Below, one piece after another: positions 1 to 6,065 of a stretch of DNA of 8,118 nt; position 1 is the first letter of the stretch, and each line of letters opens with the position of its first letter. The notes below the pieces were generated by a model, which saw nothing but the letters and a program-made list of their open reading frames with translations, was not told where the DNA came from and made no database searches. The stretch comes from Nitrospira sp. ST-bin4 (GTDB lineage Bacteria > Nitrospirota > Nitrospiria > Nitrospirales > Nitrospiraceae). The stretch spans positions 1-8,118 of the forward strand of contig MSXM01000041.1 of the NCBI GenBank assembly GCA_002083565.1, in the 5' to 3' direction. The translations under genes were made by a program, and so were the position numbers.

Positions 1-78
1 ATAGAGAAAGAAGTGCTGGATGCGCTGGACATCGATCAGGTTCTCATGCAACCCTCCTCTCAGGCAATTCCTGTCTAG
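1..78 (+). CDS. C-terminal end of an unidentified protein (partial)
   Basis: Frame 1 is open from the left edge and stops at TAG 76-78, leaving 25 residues that begin IEKEVLDALDIDQVL and end QAIPV. It is taken as real because the stop is followed 22 bp later by a strong terminator hairpin and then by the promoter of the next operon, which is how a gene end should look. The charged, helical segment with a 'LD..DID.VL' pattern loosely recalls the extreme C-terminus of FtsH-type proteases, but this is too short to name a family. Function is left open. Confidence 0.55.
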   Translation: MEKEVLDALDIDQVLMQPSSQAIPV

Positions 79-100
79 CAGGCGCTACTCATCCTGAATT

Positions 101-146
101 GATAGGGCGGTCTTCGAAGGAAGACCGCCCTATCGCGTGTTTGTCC
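101..146 (+). terminator. Rho-independent terminator after the upstream gene
   Basis: GATAGGGCGGTCTTC (101-115) and GAAGACCGCCCTATC (120-134) are perfect inverse complements, giving a 15-bp GC-rich stem closed by a GAAG tetraloop. The downstream tract (GCGTGTTTGTCC) is only modestly T-rich. The stem is symmetrical, but no gene enters from the right, so it most likely ends the gene stopping at 78 and insulates it from leuS. Confidence 0.8.
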
Positions 147-160
147 CCTTCCATCGATTC

Positions 161-189
161 TTGTCGCTCCCACTGGGCTATGTTAGAGT
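161..189 (+). promoter_or_regulatory. Candidate sigma70 promoter of the leuS-lptE-holA operon
   Basis: TTGTCG (161-166, 4/6 to the -35 consensus) is separated by 17 bp from TAGAGT (184-189, 4/6 to the -10 consensus). TG at 181-182 makes an extended -10. Transcription would begin near 196, giving a leader of about 34 nt. That is too short for a T-box or leader-peptide attenuator, so leuS does not appear to be controlled by such an element. The position, just after the terminator and before the first gene of the operon, supports the call; it is unproven. Confidence 0.45.
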
Positions 190-229
190 CCATCCTCATT
201 TTTGAGAGGAGAGAGGATCGAGTGCGGGG

Positions 230-2665
230 ATGAGCAAGACCTACGATCACCAGGCTGTTGAAGCGAAGTGGCAGGCCTACTGGGAAGCGCATCGCCCATT
301 TCGGGCGATGGACGACCCATCCAAGCCCAAATTCTATTGTCTCGACATGTTTCCCTATCCGTCCGGCTCCGGACTCCATGTCGGCCATCTCGAAGGCTAT
401 ACGGCGACCGACATCGTGTCCCGCTACAAGAGAATGCGCGGCTTCAACGTGCTGCATCCGATGGGCTGGGATGCTTTCGGCCTGCCGGCTGAACAGTACG
501 CGGTAAAGACCGGTATTCACCCCGCGATTACGACCGCCCAGAACATCGCGACATTTAAACGCCAAATGAAACGGGTGGGACTGTCCTATGATTGGGATCG
601 GGAACTCAGCACCACGGACCCCGACTACTATCGCTGGACGCAATGGATTTTCTTGAAACTGTTCGAGCATGGATTGGCCTATGTCGCTGAAGTGCCGGTC
701 AATTGGTGCCCCGCGCTCGGCACAGTGCTGGCTAACGAAGAAATCGTTGATGGCAAGAGCGAGGTCGGGGGTTTTGACGTCATCCGCAAGCCGATGCGGC
801 AATGGGTGCTCAAGATTACCGCCTATGCCGATCGCCTGCTCGAAGACCTGAAGCTGGTTGAATGGCCGGCGAGCACGTTGGAGATGCAGAAGAACTGGAT
901 CGGACGTTCCATTGGCGCGGAGGTTGATTTCTCGCTGTCTGGGACCAAGGGAATCATCCGTGTGTTCACGACCAGACCAGACACGCTGTTCGGTGCCACC
1001 TATATGGTGCTCGCCCCCGAGCATCCGTTGGTCGATGTCGTCACGACGGGCGGGCAAAAATCCGCCGTCCAAGCCTATCGTGAGACGGCGGCGACCAAGA
1101 GCGATCTGCAACGGCAAGAGCTCGACAAGGACAAGACCGGAGTGTTTACCGGCGGCTACGCCGTCAATCCCGTCAACGGTGAACAGCTGCCGATCTGGAT
1201 TGCCGACTATGTGCTGATGAGCTATGGCACCGGGGCCATTATGGCGGTTCCGGCGCATGACGAACGGGACTGGGCGTTCGCCCGTCGGTATCAGCTGCCG
1301 ATTCGAGAGGTGATTGCTGGCGGGACTGTCGCTGATGCAGCCTTTACCGATACAGAGCGCGGCACAGTCATAAACTCCACGACTGCAGACGGTGCACTAT
1401 CCATCGATGGGCTGAAGCCATCCGAGGCTATCCCGAAAATGACGGAATGGCTGGCCAAGCAGGGGAAGGGAGCCAGAGCAGTCAATTATAAGCTTCGCGA
1501 TTGGCTGTTCGCCCGGCAACGATATTGGGGCGAGCCGTTTCCGATCAACTGGGTGGAGGGAGAGCCATGCCCGATTCCTGAAGAGCAACTGCCGTTGGTT
1601 CTGCCGGAGACGAGCAACTTCAAGCCGTCTGGAACGGGGGAAAGTCCGCTGGCGAATTTAGAGGAGTGGCTGGTGACGACTGATGCCGCGACAGGCAAAC
1701 CGGCCCGCCGTGAAACCAATACCATGCCGCAATGGGCCGGGTCCTGCTGGTATTACCTCCGGTTTATTGATCCGAGCAACCGGGCACAACTTGTCGATCC
1801 CGCCAAAGAACGCTATTGGATGCCGGTGGATCTTTACATCGGCGGCAGCGAACATGCAGTGTTGCATCTCCTGTACTCCCGTTTCTGGCACAAGGTCCTC
1901 TTTGATATCGGCCTGGTGAGCACTCCGGAGCCGTTTAAGAAGCTGGTGCATCAGGGTATCGTGCTCGGCGAAGACAACCAGAAAATGTCCAAGTCACGCG
2001 GCAACGTCGTAAATCCTGACGAGATCATGGACCAGTTCGGCGCAGACGCCGTGCGGCTCTATGAAATGTTCATGGGCCCGCTCGAAGCGATGAAGCCCTG
2101 GAGCACCAGAGGGGTGGAGGGCATTACGAGATTTCTGGATCGGACGTGGCGGTTGATGGTCGATGACCAGGGACGATTGTCGAATGCGGTCGTGACCTCG
2201 GCGCCGAGCCTTGATCATCGGCAATTGCTGCATCGGACGATCAAGAAGGTGACGGAGGACATCGACGCGTTGCATTTCAACACAGCCATCTCGCAGATGA
2301 TGGTCTTTACCAATGAGATGACGAAGGTCGAACAACGGTCGAGATCGGTGATCGAGCCGTTCGTACTCCTGCTGGCGCCCTTTGCTCCGCACCTCGCCGA
2401 GGAACTCTGGGTGATTCTTGGGGGGAAGCCAAGTGTCTCGCAGCAACCCTGGCCCATCTTCGATCCGGCCCTGACCGTGAGCGACCGATTGACGATTCCG
2501 ATCCAGGTCAACGGCAGGTTGCGGGCAAAGCTCGAAGTCGGCGCCGAGGCGACACGAGATCAGATCGAGGGTATGGCCAGGGAGGAAGCGGTTGAATGGC
2601 TTCAAGGCAAGGAGCCGAAGAAGATCATCTATGTTGAGAAGAAGCTGGTCAATTTCGTGATATGA
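230..2665 (+). CDS. leuS: Leucine--tRNA ligase (LeuRS)
   Basis: Class I aminoacyl-tRNA synthetase that charges tRNA-Leu with leucine in the cytoplasm; 811 residues. The HIGH-type signature is HVGH (50-53) after FPYPSG. The CP1 editing domain shows TTRPDT (247-252) and GTGAIMAVPAHDERD (333-347), in which D344 matches the aspartate that binds the amino group of mischarged amino acids. GSCWYYLR (504-511) and KMSKS (585-589) complete the catalytic core, and an anticodon-binding helical domain and C-terminal domain (ending VEKKLVNFVI) follow. E. coli LeuRS is about 860 residues. The difference is largely explained by absence of the leucine-specific insertion before KMSKS: GIVLGEDNQ runs straight into it. 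The zinc-finger-like segment near 159-192 keeps only C160 of the usual cysteines. ATG 230 is the only reasonable start because an in-frame stop lies at 203-205. The purine-rich AGAGGAGAGAGGA (205-217) is its ribosome-binding site, at rather long spacing. First gene of the operon. Confidence 0.98.
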   Translation: MSKTYDHQAVEAKWQAYWEAHRPFRAMDDPSKPKFYCLDMFPYPSGSGLHVGHLEGYTATDIVSRYKRMRGFNVLHPMGWDAFGLPAEQYAVKTGIHPAITTAQNIATFKRQMKRVGLSYDWDRELSTTDPDYYRWTQWIFLKLFEHGLAYVAEVPVNWCPALGTVLANEEIVDGKSEVGGFDVIRKPMRQWVLKITAYADRLLEDLKLVEWPASTLEMQKNWIGRSIGAEVDFSLSGTKGIIRVFTTRPDTLFGATYMVLAPEHPLVDVVTTGGQKSAVQAYRETAATKSDLQRQELDKDKTGVFTGGYAVNPVNGEQLPIWIADYVLMSYGTGAIMAVPAHDERDWAFARRYQLPIREVIAGGTVADAAFTDTERGTVINSTTADGALSIDGLKPSEAIPKMTEWLAKQGKGARAVNYKLRDWLFARQRYWGEPFPINWVEGEPCPIPEEQLPLVLPETSNFKPSGTGESPLANLEEWLVTTDAATGKPARRETNTMPQWAGSCWYYLRFIDPSNRAQLVDPAKERYWMPVDLYIGGSEHAVLHLLYSRFWHKVLFDIGLVSTPEPFKKLVHQGIVLGEDNQKMSKSRGNVVNPDEIMDQFGADAVRLYEMFMGPLEAMKPWSTRGVEGITRFLDRTWRLMVDDQGRLSNAVVTSAPSLDHRQLLHRTIKKVTEDIDALHFNTAISQMMVFTNEMTKVEQRSRSVIEPFVLLLAPFAPHLAEELWVILGGKPSVSQQPWPIFDPALTVSDRLTIPIQVNGRLRAKLEVGAEATRDQIEGMAREEAVEWLQGKEPKKIIYVEKKLVNFVI

Positions 2666-3336
2666 ATAGGCGCGAGGGGCGCGAAGTGCAGGAAAAGCGA
2701 GACGGCAAAGAAGGGCATATCGACCGCGGCCGGTGGTGGGTATGTCGCGCAAGTCTGGCTGTTCTGGCCTGTCTCGCACCGGCGTTGCTGGCCGGTTGTG
2801 GCTATCAGTTTCGCGTAGAGGGGGCTGGTCCGACAATCGGCGGCGCCAATTCATCCGTTTCGCAGGAGCCGACGCCGCGCCTGGTGATCCGGTCGCTGGT
2901 GAATAAGAGCTTCGAACCGAATCTGGAAACGCGCTATACCAACTACTTGCGTCATGAATTTTCATCCGGCAGCGGAACGGAGGTCGTGCCGGACTCCGAG
3001 GCGGCCGATCTCGTTTTGACCGGAGAAATTCTGTCGGTAAGCCTACCGACGCTGAGTTTCAGCCAAACCACCACGTTGGAAAGCAGAGCAGAAGTGGTGA
3101 TAATGGTCAAGGTCGAAGAAACCAGGACGAAAAAGGTCGTGTGGTCGCAGCTGGCCAAAGGCTCATCCGAGTTCTATGTCACGCCCGACCTCCAGTTCAA
3201 TCGAGCCCTGCAGAATCGCGCGATGGAGCAGGCGGGCCGCTTTGTAGCTGCCGATTTGGCGGCGCGGTTTCTCTTGCACCTCGAATCGGGCGGGCTCACC
3301 AGGCGGGCGGCTTCTCCGGCGCCGGCCGCACCTTAA
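2662..3336 (+). CDS. lptE: LPS-assembly lipoprotein LptE
   Basis: LptE is the outer-membrane lipoprotein that plugs the LptD barrel and helps insert lipopolysaccharide into the outer leaflet. The product is 224 residues. A positively charged N-region is followed by a hydrophobic stretch (about 30-44) and a lipobox LLAGC with the lipidated cysteine at 46. The mature protein opens CGYQF, the form typical of LptE, and continues with a beta-rich domain (LVIRSLVNKSFEPNLE, then LVLTGEILSVSL and an SRAEVVIMVKVEE strand) and a C-terminal helix. Its ATG overlaps the leuS stop (ATGA), implying translational coupling. The N-region before the hydrophobic core is unusually long (about 27 residues). GTG 2686, with GAGGGG 6 nt upstream, is a credible alternative start giving 216 residues. 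The tail (RRAASPAPAAP) is low complexity. The leuS-lptE-holA order is common in bacteria and supports the name, since LptE diverges strongly in sequence. Confidence 0.87.
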   Translation: MNRREGREVQEKRDGKEGHIDRGRWWVCRASLAVLACLAPALLAGCGYQFRVEGAGPTIGGANSSVSQEPTPRLVIRSLVNKSFEPNLETRYTNYLRHEFSSGSGTEVVPDSEAADLVLTGEILSVSLPTLSFSQTTTLESRAEVVIMVKVEETRTKKVVWSQLAKGSSEFYVTPDLQFNRALQNRAMEQAGRFVAADLAARFLLHLESGGLTRRAASPAPAAP

Positions 3337-3354
3337 TTGGATCGAGCGATCGTC

Positions 3355-4464
3355 ATGGCCATCACGCTGAACCCATACCAACTTGAATCTACATTGAAAG
3401 AGAAGCCCCCCGGGCCGCTGTACCTCGTTGTGGGAGAGGAAGATCTGCTCAGGGATCATGCGCTGGTTGTATTCAAGACCCTGGTGCTTGGGGAGGGCGG
3501 TGAGTTCAACTACGATCTGTTCTATGGCGATGAAGCGAGCGGGGAAGATATCCGAAGCTGCGCTTCGCAAATGCCGGCCTTCGCGGAGCGCCGGTTGGTG
3601 GTCGTGAAGGGAGCGGAGAAACTTTCTGCCAAAGAAGCCGAAGCCCTGCTTGATTACCTGAAGGAACCGGTGGAGACGACGACTCTGGTATTTCTGAGTC
3701 AGAAACTGGATGGCCGGTTGAAGTTCTCTCAGGCGCTGGGCCGCACAGCCGTGATGATCGACTGTGCACCACTGCGAGAGGCACAGCTGATTCCCTGGAT
3801 CGCGCGTGAGGCAGGGAGAGCGGGGATCAGGCTGGAGGAGCAGGCCGGCCATGCGTTGAGAGAAACCGCCGGGGGATCGCTCCACGGACTGCGCCGAGAA
3901 CTGGAGAAGCTGGCCTCCTATGTGCCGCCGGGCCGCGCGGCGACCGCTGCCGACGTACACGTCCTTCGAGGCATTGAGCCTGGGGCCTCGGTATTCGATC
4001 TGACACTCGCGATTGCCCAGAGTGATCGCGGGAAGGTCCTGTCAATTCTGGCGCGCAATCTGGAAGCGGGCGAAGCTCCGTTGCGTATTCTGGGCTCGCT
4101 GGCCTGGCAGTATCGCCGTCTTTGGAAGGTCAAAGAGTCGCTGGCTACCGGTGGCCGCGAAGGAGAGGCAGCCAGGGCCTTACGGATGGATCCGATGAAA
4201 GTCGGGCAGTTTTTGAACAGGTTTTCGGATGCGCAACTGCACGCGGCGTCCCGCCTGTTTCTCGAGGCCGACGGCAAACTGAAAGGCGGTACCAACAGCC
4301 GCCCCAAGATCGTGATGGAGCGGCTGCTGTTGAGTCTGTGCGAATCTGGGAAGAAGCCGGCGGGCGATCCACCGTCCCGTCCCCCCGTTCCGGCGGAGCG
4401 GGGCACATCCCGCACGCTGTCGAATGTGCGGACGATCAGGAGCGGGAAGCAGACAGGCCGTTGA
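3355..4464 (+). CDS. holA: DNA polymerase III subunit delta
   Basis: Delta is the clamp-loader subunit that opens the beta sliding clamp in the DnaX complex. The protein has 369 residues from ATG 3355. It has the family layout: an N-terminal AAA+-like domain opening PLYLVVGEEDLLRD (21-34), the MPAFAERRLVVVKGAEKL segment (73-90), LVFLSQKLDGRLK (111-123), a small middle domain with RELEKLASY (181-189), and a C-terminal helical collar domain (VFDLTLAIAQSD at 213-224, LFLEADGKLKGG at 301-312, IVMERLLLSLCE at 319-330). No functional Walker A motif is expected in delta, and none is seen. About 38 residues beyond LLLSLCE form a Pro/Arg/Ser-rich, probably disordered tail longer than the usual family end, and the end of this tail overlaps rpsT on the other strand. 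An in-frame TTG at 3337, directly after the lptE stop, would add six residues; ATG was preferred because neither site has a clear Shine-Dalgarno and MAITLNPYQL fits the family start. Confidence 0.93.
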   Translation: MAITLNPYQLESTLKEKPPGPLYLVVGEEDLLRDHALVVFKTLVLGEGGEFNYDLFYGDEASGEDIRSCASQMPAFAERRLVVVKGAEKLSAKEAEALLDYLKEPVETTTLVFLSQKLDGRLKFSQALGRTAVMIDCAPLREAQLIPWIAREAGRAGIRLEEQAGHALRETAGGSLHGLRRELEKLASYVPPGRAATAADVHVLRGIEPGASVFDLTLAIAQSDRGKVLSILARNLEAGEAPLRILGSLAWQYRRLWKVKESLATGGREGEAARALRMDPMKVGQFLNRFSDAQLHAASRLFLEADGKLKGGTNSRPKIVMERLLLSLCESGKKPAGDPPSRPPVPAERGTSRTLSNVRTIRSGKQTGR

Positions 4465-4714
4465 CATGCAGTGTCAGCCGAGAAATGCGTCGAGATGCGG
4501 TGTTGCGCTTGAGCGCGCCTTTCGTCACGGCTTTCCCGATCGCAGACACGGCTTCGCGCAAGAACGTCTTGGCGTCATCCGTCTTTTTCTCAGCCACGGC
4601 AGACTGGACTTTTTTTACCACCGTCTTTACGGTGTTCATGGTCGAACGGTTCCGTTCACGCCGATGTTCGGCTTGGCGGGCGCTTCGAATCGTAGATTTG
4701 TGAATCACAGGCAT
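4436..4714 (-). CDS. rpsT: 30S ribosomal protein S20
   Basis: S20 binds 16S rRNA early in 30S assembly. The product has 92 residues, close to the usual 85-90, and is very basic and helical. It starts MPVIHKSTIRSARQAEHRRE and has the family's conserved C-terminal part KGALKRNTASRRISRL (65-80). A near-perfect Shine-Dalgarno GGAGG (complement of 4723-4727) sits 8 nt before the ATG, which fixes the start. The gene is convergent with holA and the two 3' ends overlap by 29 bp (4436-4464), so the last codons NGLSASRS are encoded opposite the holA tail. It appears monocistronic, with its own promoter in the gap before pyrF. S20 is autoregulated in some bacteria; nothing in this short leader shows that here. 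Confidence 0.96.
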   Translation of the reverse strand: MPVIHKSTIRSARQAEHRRERNRSTMNTVKTVVKKVQSAVAEKKTDDAKTFLREAVSAIGKAVTKGALKRNTASRRISRLTLHVNGLSASRS

Positions 4715-4741
4715 TGTCTATTCCTCCAGAAGGAAAGTTGT

Positions 4742-4771
4742 CTTGTATCATAGGGGCTTGTGAATCGTCAA
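4742..4771 (-). promoter_or_regulatory. Candidate sigma70 promoter of rpsT
   Basis: On the minus strand TTGACG (4771-4766, 5/6 to the -35 consensus) is followed after 18 bp by TACAAG (4747-4742, 4/6 to the -10 consensus). TG one base upstream of the -10 makes it an extended type. Transcription would start near 4735, leaving about 20 nt of leader that contains the GGAGG ribosome-binding site. A strong-looking promoter suits a ribosomal protein gene. The plus-strand hexamer TATCAT (4746-4751) overlaps this -10 and could serve pyrF, but I find no good -35 for it. Confidence 0.5.
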
Positions 4772-4800
4772 GGATCAGGGCCTGGAACAGGAGATACGTT

Positions 4801-5514
4801 ATGTCAAAACTAGTGGCGCGTGACCGCTTGATCTTTGCGCTGGACGTGCCGTCTGCCGAGGAGGCGGAGCGGCTGTTGGACCTTCTCCAGGGCCAGGTTT
4901 CCTTTGTCAAGGTCGGGCTGGAGCTCTATACCGCGGCGGGACCGGACATGGTGAAGCGGGTGGTCGAGCGGGGGATGCGGGTATTTCTTGATCTGAAGTT
5001 CCTCGACATCGAGGAAACCGTTCGCCGGGCAACGGCGCGGGTGGCTGCGATGGGTGTCGATTTTCTCACGGTCCATGCCAACCGGAAGGCGCTTAAGGCG
5101 GCGGTGCAGGGCAGGGAGGGATCGTCGCTCAAGCTGCTGGCTGTAACGGTACTCACGAATTTCGACGGCCAGGATTTGCGTGATATGGGCATTCAGCGGA
5201 CCGTCCAGGATCTGGTGGCGGCCAGGGCACTGCTTGCTTCGGAGGTCGGTTGCGACGGAGTTGTGGCATCCGGTGAAGAGCCGGAGGCCATCCGGCAGAA
5301 AGTCGGACCTCGCTTCGTGATCGTGACACCAGGGGTCAGACCTGCCGGCAAGGGAGTCGACGATCATGCGAGGGCAACCACCCCGACACAGACGATCGCC
5401 GCAGGGGCTGATTACCTGGTCGTTGGCCGGCCGATCCGTGATGCAGTCGATCCCGCCGCTGCCGCTGCCGCCATTGTGGCCGAAATGCAAACGGCCTTTG
5501 ATGCAAGAGGATAG
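4801..5514 (+). CDS. pyrF: Orotidine 5'-phosphate decarboxylase
   Basis: Converts OMP to UMP, the last step of de novo pyrimidine synthesis, in the cytoplasm; 237 residues, normal for the bacterial family. It is a TIM barrel with the expected active-site strands: FALDVP (12-17, D15), VKVGLEL (36-42, K37), the catalytic DLKFLDI (64-70, with D64, K66 and D69), LAVTVLTNF (113-121), the phosphate-binding VTPGVRP (175-181) and VVGRPI (207-212). The segment after the catalytic lysine reads FLDIEET, where many homologues have FHDIPNT, so a His and a Pro are replaced. The D-K-D catalytic set is intact. ATG 4801 has AGGAG (4789-4793) 7 nt upstream. A TTG-initiated extension to 4714 is open but crosses the rpsT leader and matches nothing in the family. 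It is divergent from rpsT and needs its own promoter or read-through from holA. Other pyr genes are not nearby. Confidence 0.96.
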   Translation: MSKLVARDRLIFALDVPSAEEAERLLDLLQGQVSFVKVGLELYTAAGPDMVKRVVERGMRVFLDLKFLDIEETVRRATARVAAMGVDFLTVHANRKALKAAVQGREGSSLKLLAVTVLTNFDGQDLRDMGIQRTVQDLVAARALLASEVGCDGVVASGEEPEAIRQKVGPRFVIVTPGVRPAGKGVDDHARATTPTQTIAAGADYLVVGRPIRDAVDPAAAAAAIVAEMQTAFDARG

Positions 5515-5560
5515 GAGACATGATTCGTTAACCGTCGCGGATGGGAGGAAGTTAGGGCTG

Positions 5561-5618
5561 AAACCGTTCACGTTTCACGATTGGCGATTGATGGTTCACC
5601 TTTCACGTGAAAAGGTTT
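5561..5618. repeat. Intergenic TTTCACG repeats with competing hairpins
   Basis: GTTCACGTTTCACG (5566-5579) recurs as GTTCACCTTTCACG (5594-5607), 13 of 14 bases identical at a 28-bp offset. The second copy runs into the perfect 12-bp palindrome TTTCACGTGAAA (5601-5612). AAACC (5561-5565) plus TTCACG (5567-5572) can also pair with CGTGAA (5606-5611) plus GGTTT (5614-5618), giving an 11-bp outer stem with a small internal loop. It lies between pyrF and the tRNA promoter and codes for nothing obvious. It may be a member of a dispersed repeat family or simply the pyrF 3' structure. Confidence 0.5.
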
Positions 5619-5620
5619 CG
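5598..5620 (+). terminator. Possible weak terminator of pyrF
   Basis: ACCTTTC (5598-5604) pairs with GAAAAGGT (5609-5616) through one bulged A around an ACGT loop, and is followed by only a short TTCG run. It is about 85 nt past the pyrF stop. The stem is short and the T tract poor, so termination here is only plausible. No better candidate is seen before the tRNA. Confidence 0.3.
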
Positions 5621-5632
5621 CGGGGTCGTTGG

Positions 5633-5662
5633 TTGCGGCGATGAGTCCCCCTTTGCTAAGAT
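5633..5662 (+). promoter_or_regulatory. Candidate promoter of tRNA-His
   Basis: TTGCGG (5633-5638, 3/6) and TAAGAT (5657-5662, 4/6) are spaced by 18 bp, with TG at 5654-5655 forming an extended -10 (TGCTAAGAT). The predicted start near 5669 leaves a roughly 20-nt 5' leader for RNase P to remove. Position and the extended -10 support it; the -35 is weak. Confidence 0.4.
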
Positions 5663-5688
5663 CCTCGTTCCCGATTGCTCTCGCATAT

Positions 5689-5766
5689 GGTGGGTGTAGC
5701 TCAGTTGGTTAGAGCGCCGGATTGTGGATCCGGAGGTCGCGGGTTCGAAACCCGTCATCCACCCCA
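5689..5766 (+). tRNA. tRNA-His (GTG anticodon)
   Basis: A full cloverleaf can be drawn. The acceptor stem GTGGGTG (5690-5696) pairs with CATCCAC (5756-5762) with one G-U wobble. The D stem is GCTC/GAGC (5699-5702 and 5712-5715). The anticodon stem CCGGA/TCCGG (5717-5721 and 5729-5733) holds loop TTGTGGA with anticodon GTG at 5724-5726. The T arm is GCGGG-TTCGAAA-CCCGT (5739-5755). Histidine identity is confirmed by an encoded extra G at -1 (5689) opposite the discriminator C73 (5763). The 3' CCA (5764-5766) is encoded. It stands alone, with no other tRNA nearby. Confidence 0.97.
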
Positions 5767-6065
5767 TTGCTTGTTCTGATCCCTACCGGTATCCCCTCCC
5801 CCTACTCATTGATCCCACTGCCACAGCTATTCCAAACACATTCAGTTCTCACGTCTTTGCTTCCACTATCTGCTCGTTGCGGTTTCTCCGTTCGAGCTAT
5901 CAGGTCCAGACAAGTCCTTCTATTTCTGCTTTCAAAGTCCCTTCTGCCCGCGTGATTTCTCCTAGGGAAAGGGGTAAGCTGTGGCGCACAATCTGTCTGC
6001 CGTTGTTGAGTCTTGGTCTGGTCTCCACGATGCGCATCTAATATTGTTCTGACGGAGTATTTGCG
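5767..6065. other. Intergenic region with no convincing gene
   Basis: About 300 bp between tRNA-His and the sensor-phosphatase gene. Its first half is pyrimidine-rich on the plus strand (runs such as CCCCTCCCCCTACTC near 5792-5806). Small open frames begin inside the tRNA and lack a ribosome-binding site or recognisable protein, so none is called. No clear tRNA terminator hairpin is seen. TAATAT at 6039-6044 could be a -10 for the downstream gene, but I find no matching -35 at normal spacing. GGAG at 6054-6057 is the likely ribosome-binding site of that gene. Confidence 0.5.

Noticed and set aside
190..229. T-box or leader-peptide attenuator before leuS
   Set aside because: The predicted leader of about 34 nt is too short and has no leucine-rich reading frame.
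89..1258. Minus-strand open frame of 389 codons opposite leuS
   Set aside because: It covers the terminator, promoter and first third of leuS on the wrong strand; a high-G+C shadow frame.
4608..4616. T run on the plus strand as a holA terminator
   Set aside because: The seven Ts are the complement of lysine codons in rpsT and no stable hairpin precedes them.
4714..4800. N-terminal extension of pyrF from TTG 4714
   Set aside because: The extension spans the rpsT leader and promoter, has no family match, and ATG 4801 has an ideal AGGAG.
5520..5531. ATG ATT CGT TAA minigene just after pyrF
   Set aside because: Three codons only, and the AGGAG before it is too close to the ATG to act as a ribosome-binding site.
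5689..5766. tRNA-His as an attachment site for an integrated element
   Set aside because: No repeat of the tRNA 3' end, integrase or mobile gene is visible in the window; the downstream neighbour alone is not evidence.
5722..6041. Plus-strand frames of 77 and 105 codons downstream of the tRNA
   Set aside because: Both begin inside the tRNA-His gene, lack a ribosome-binding site and have no recognisable sequence.
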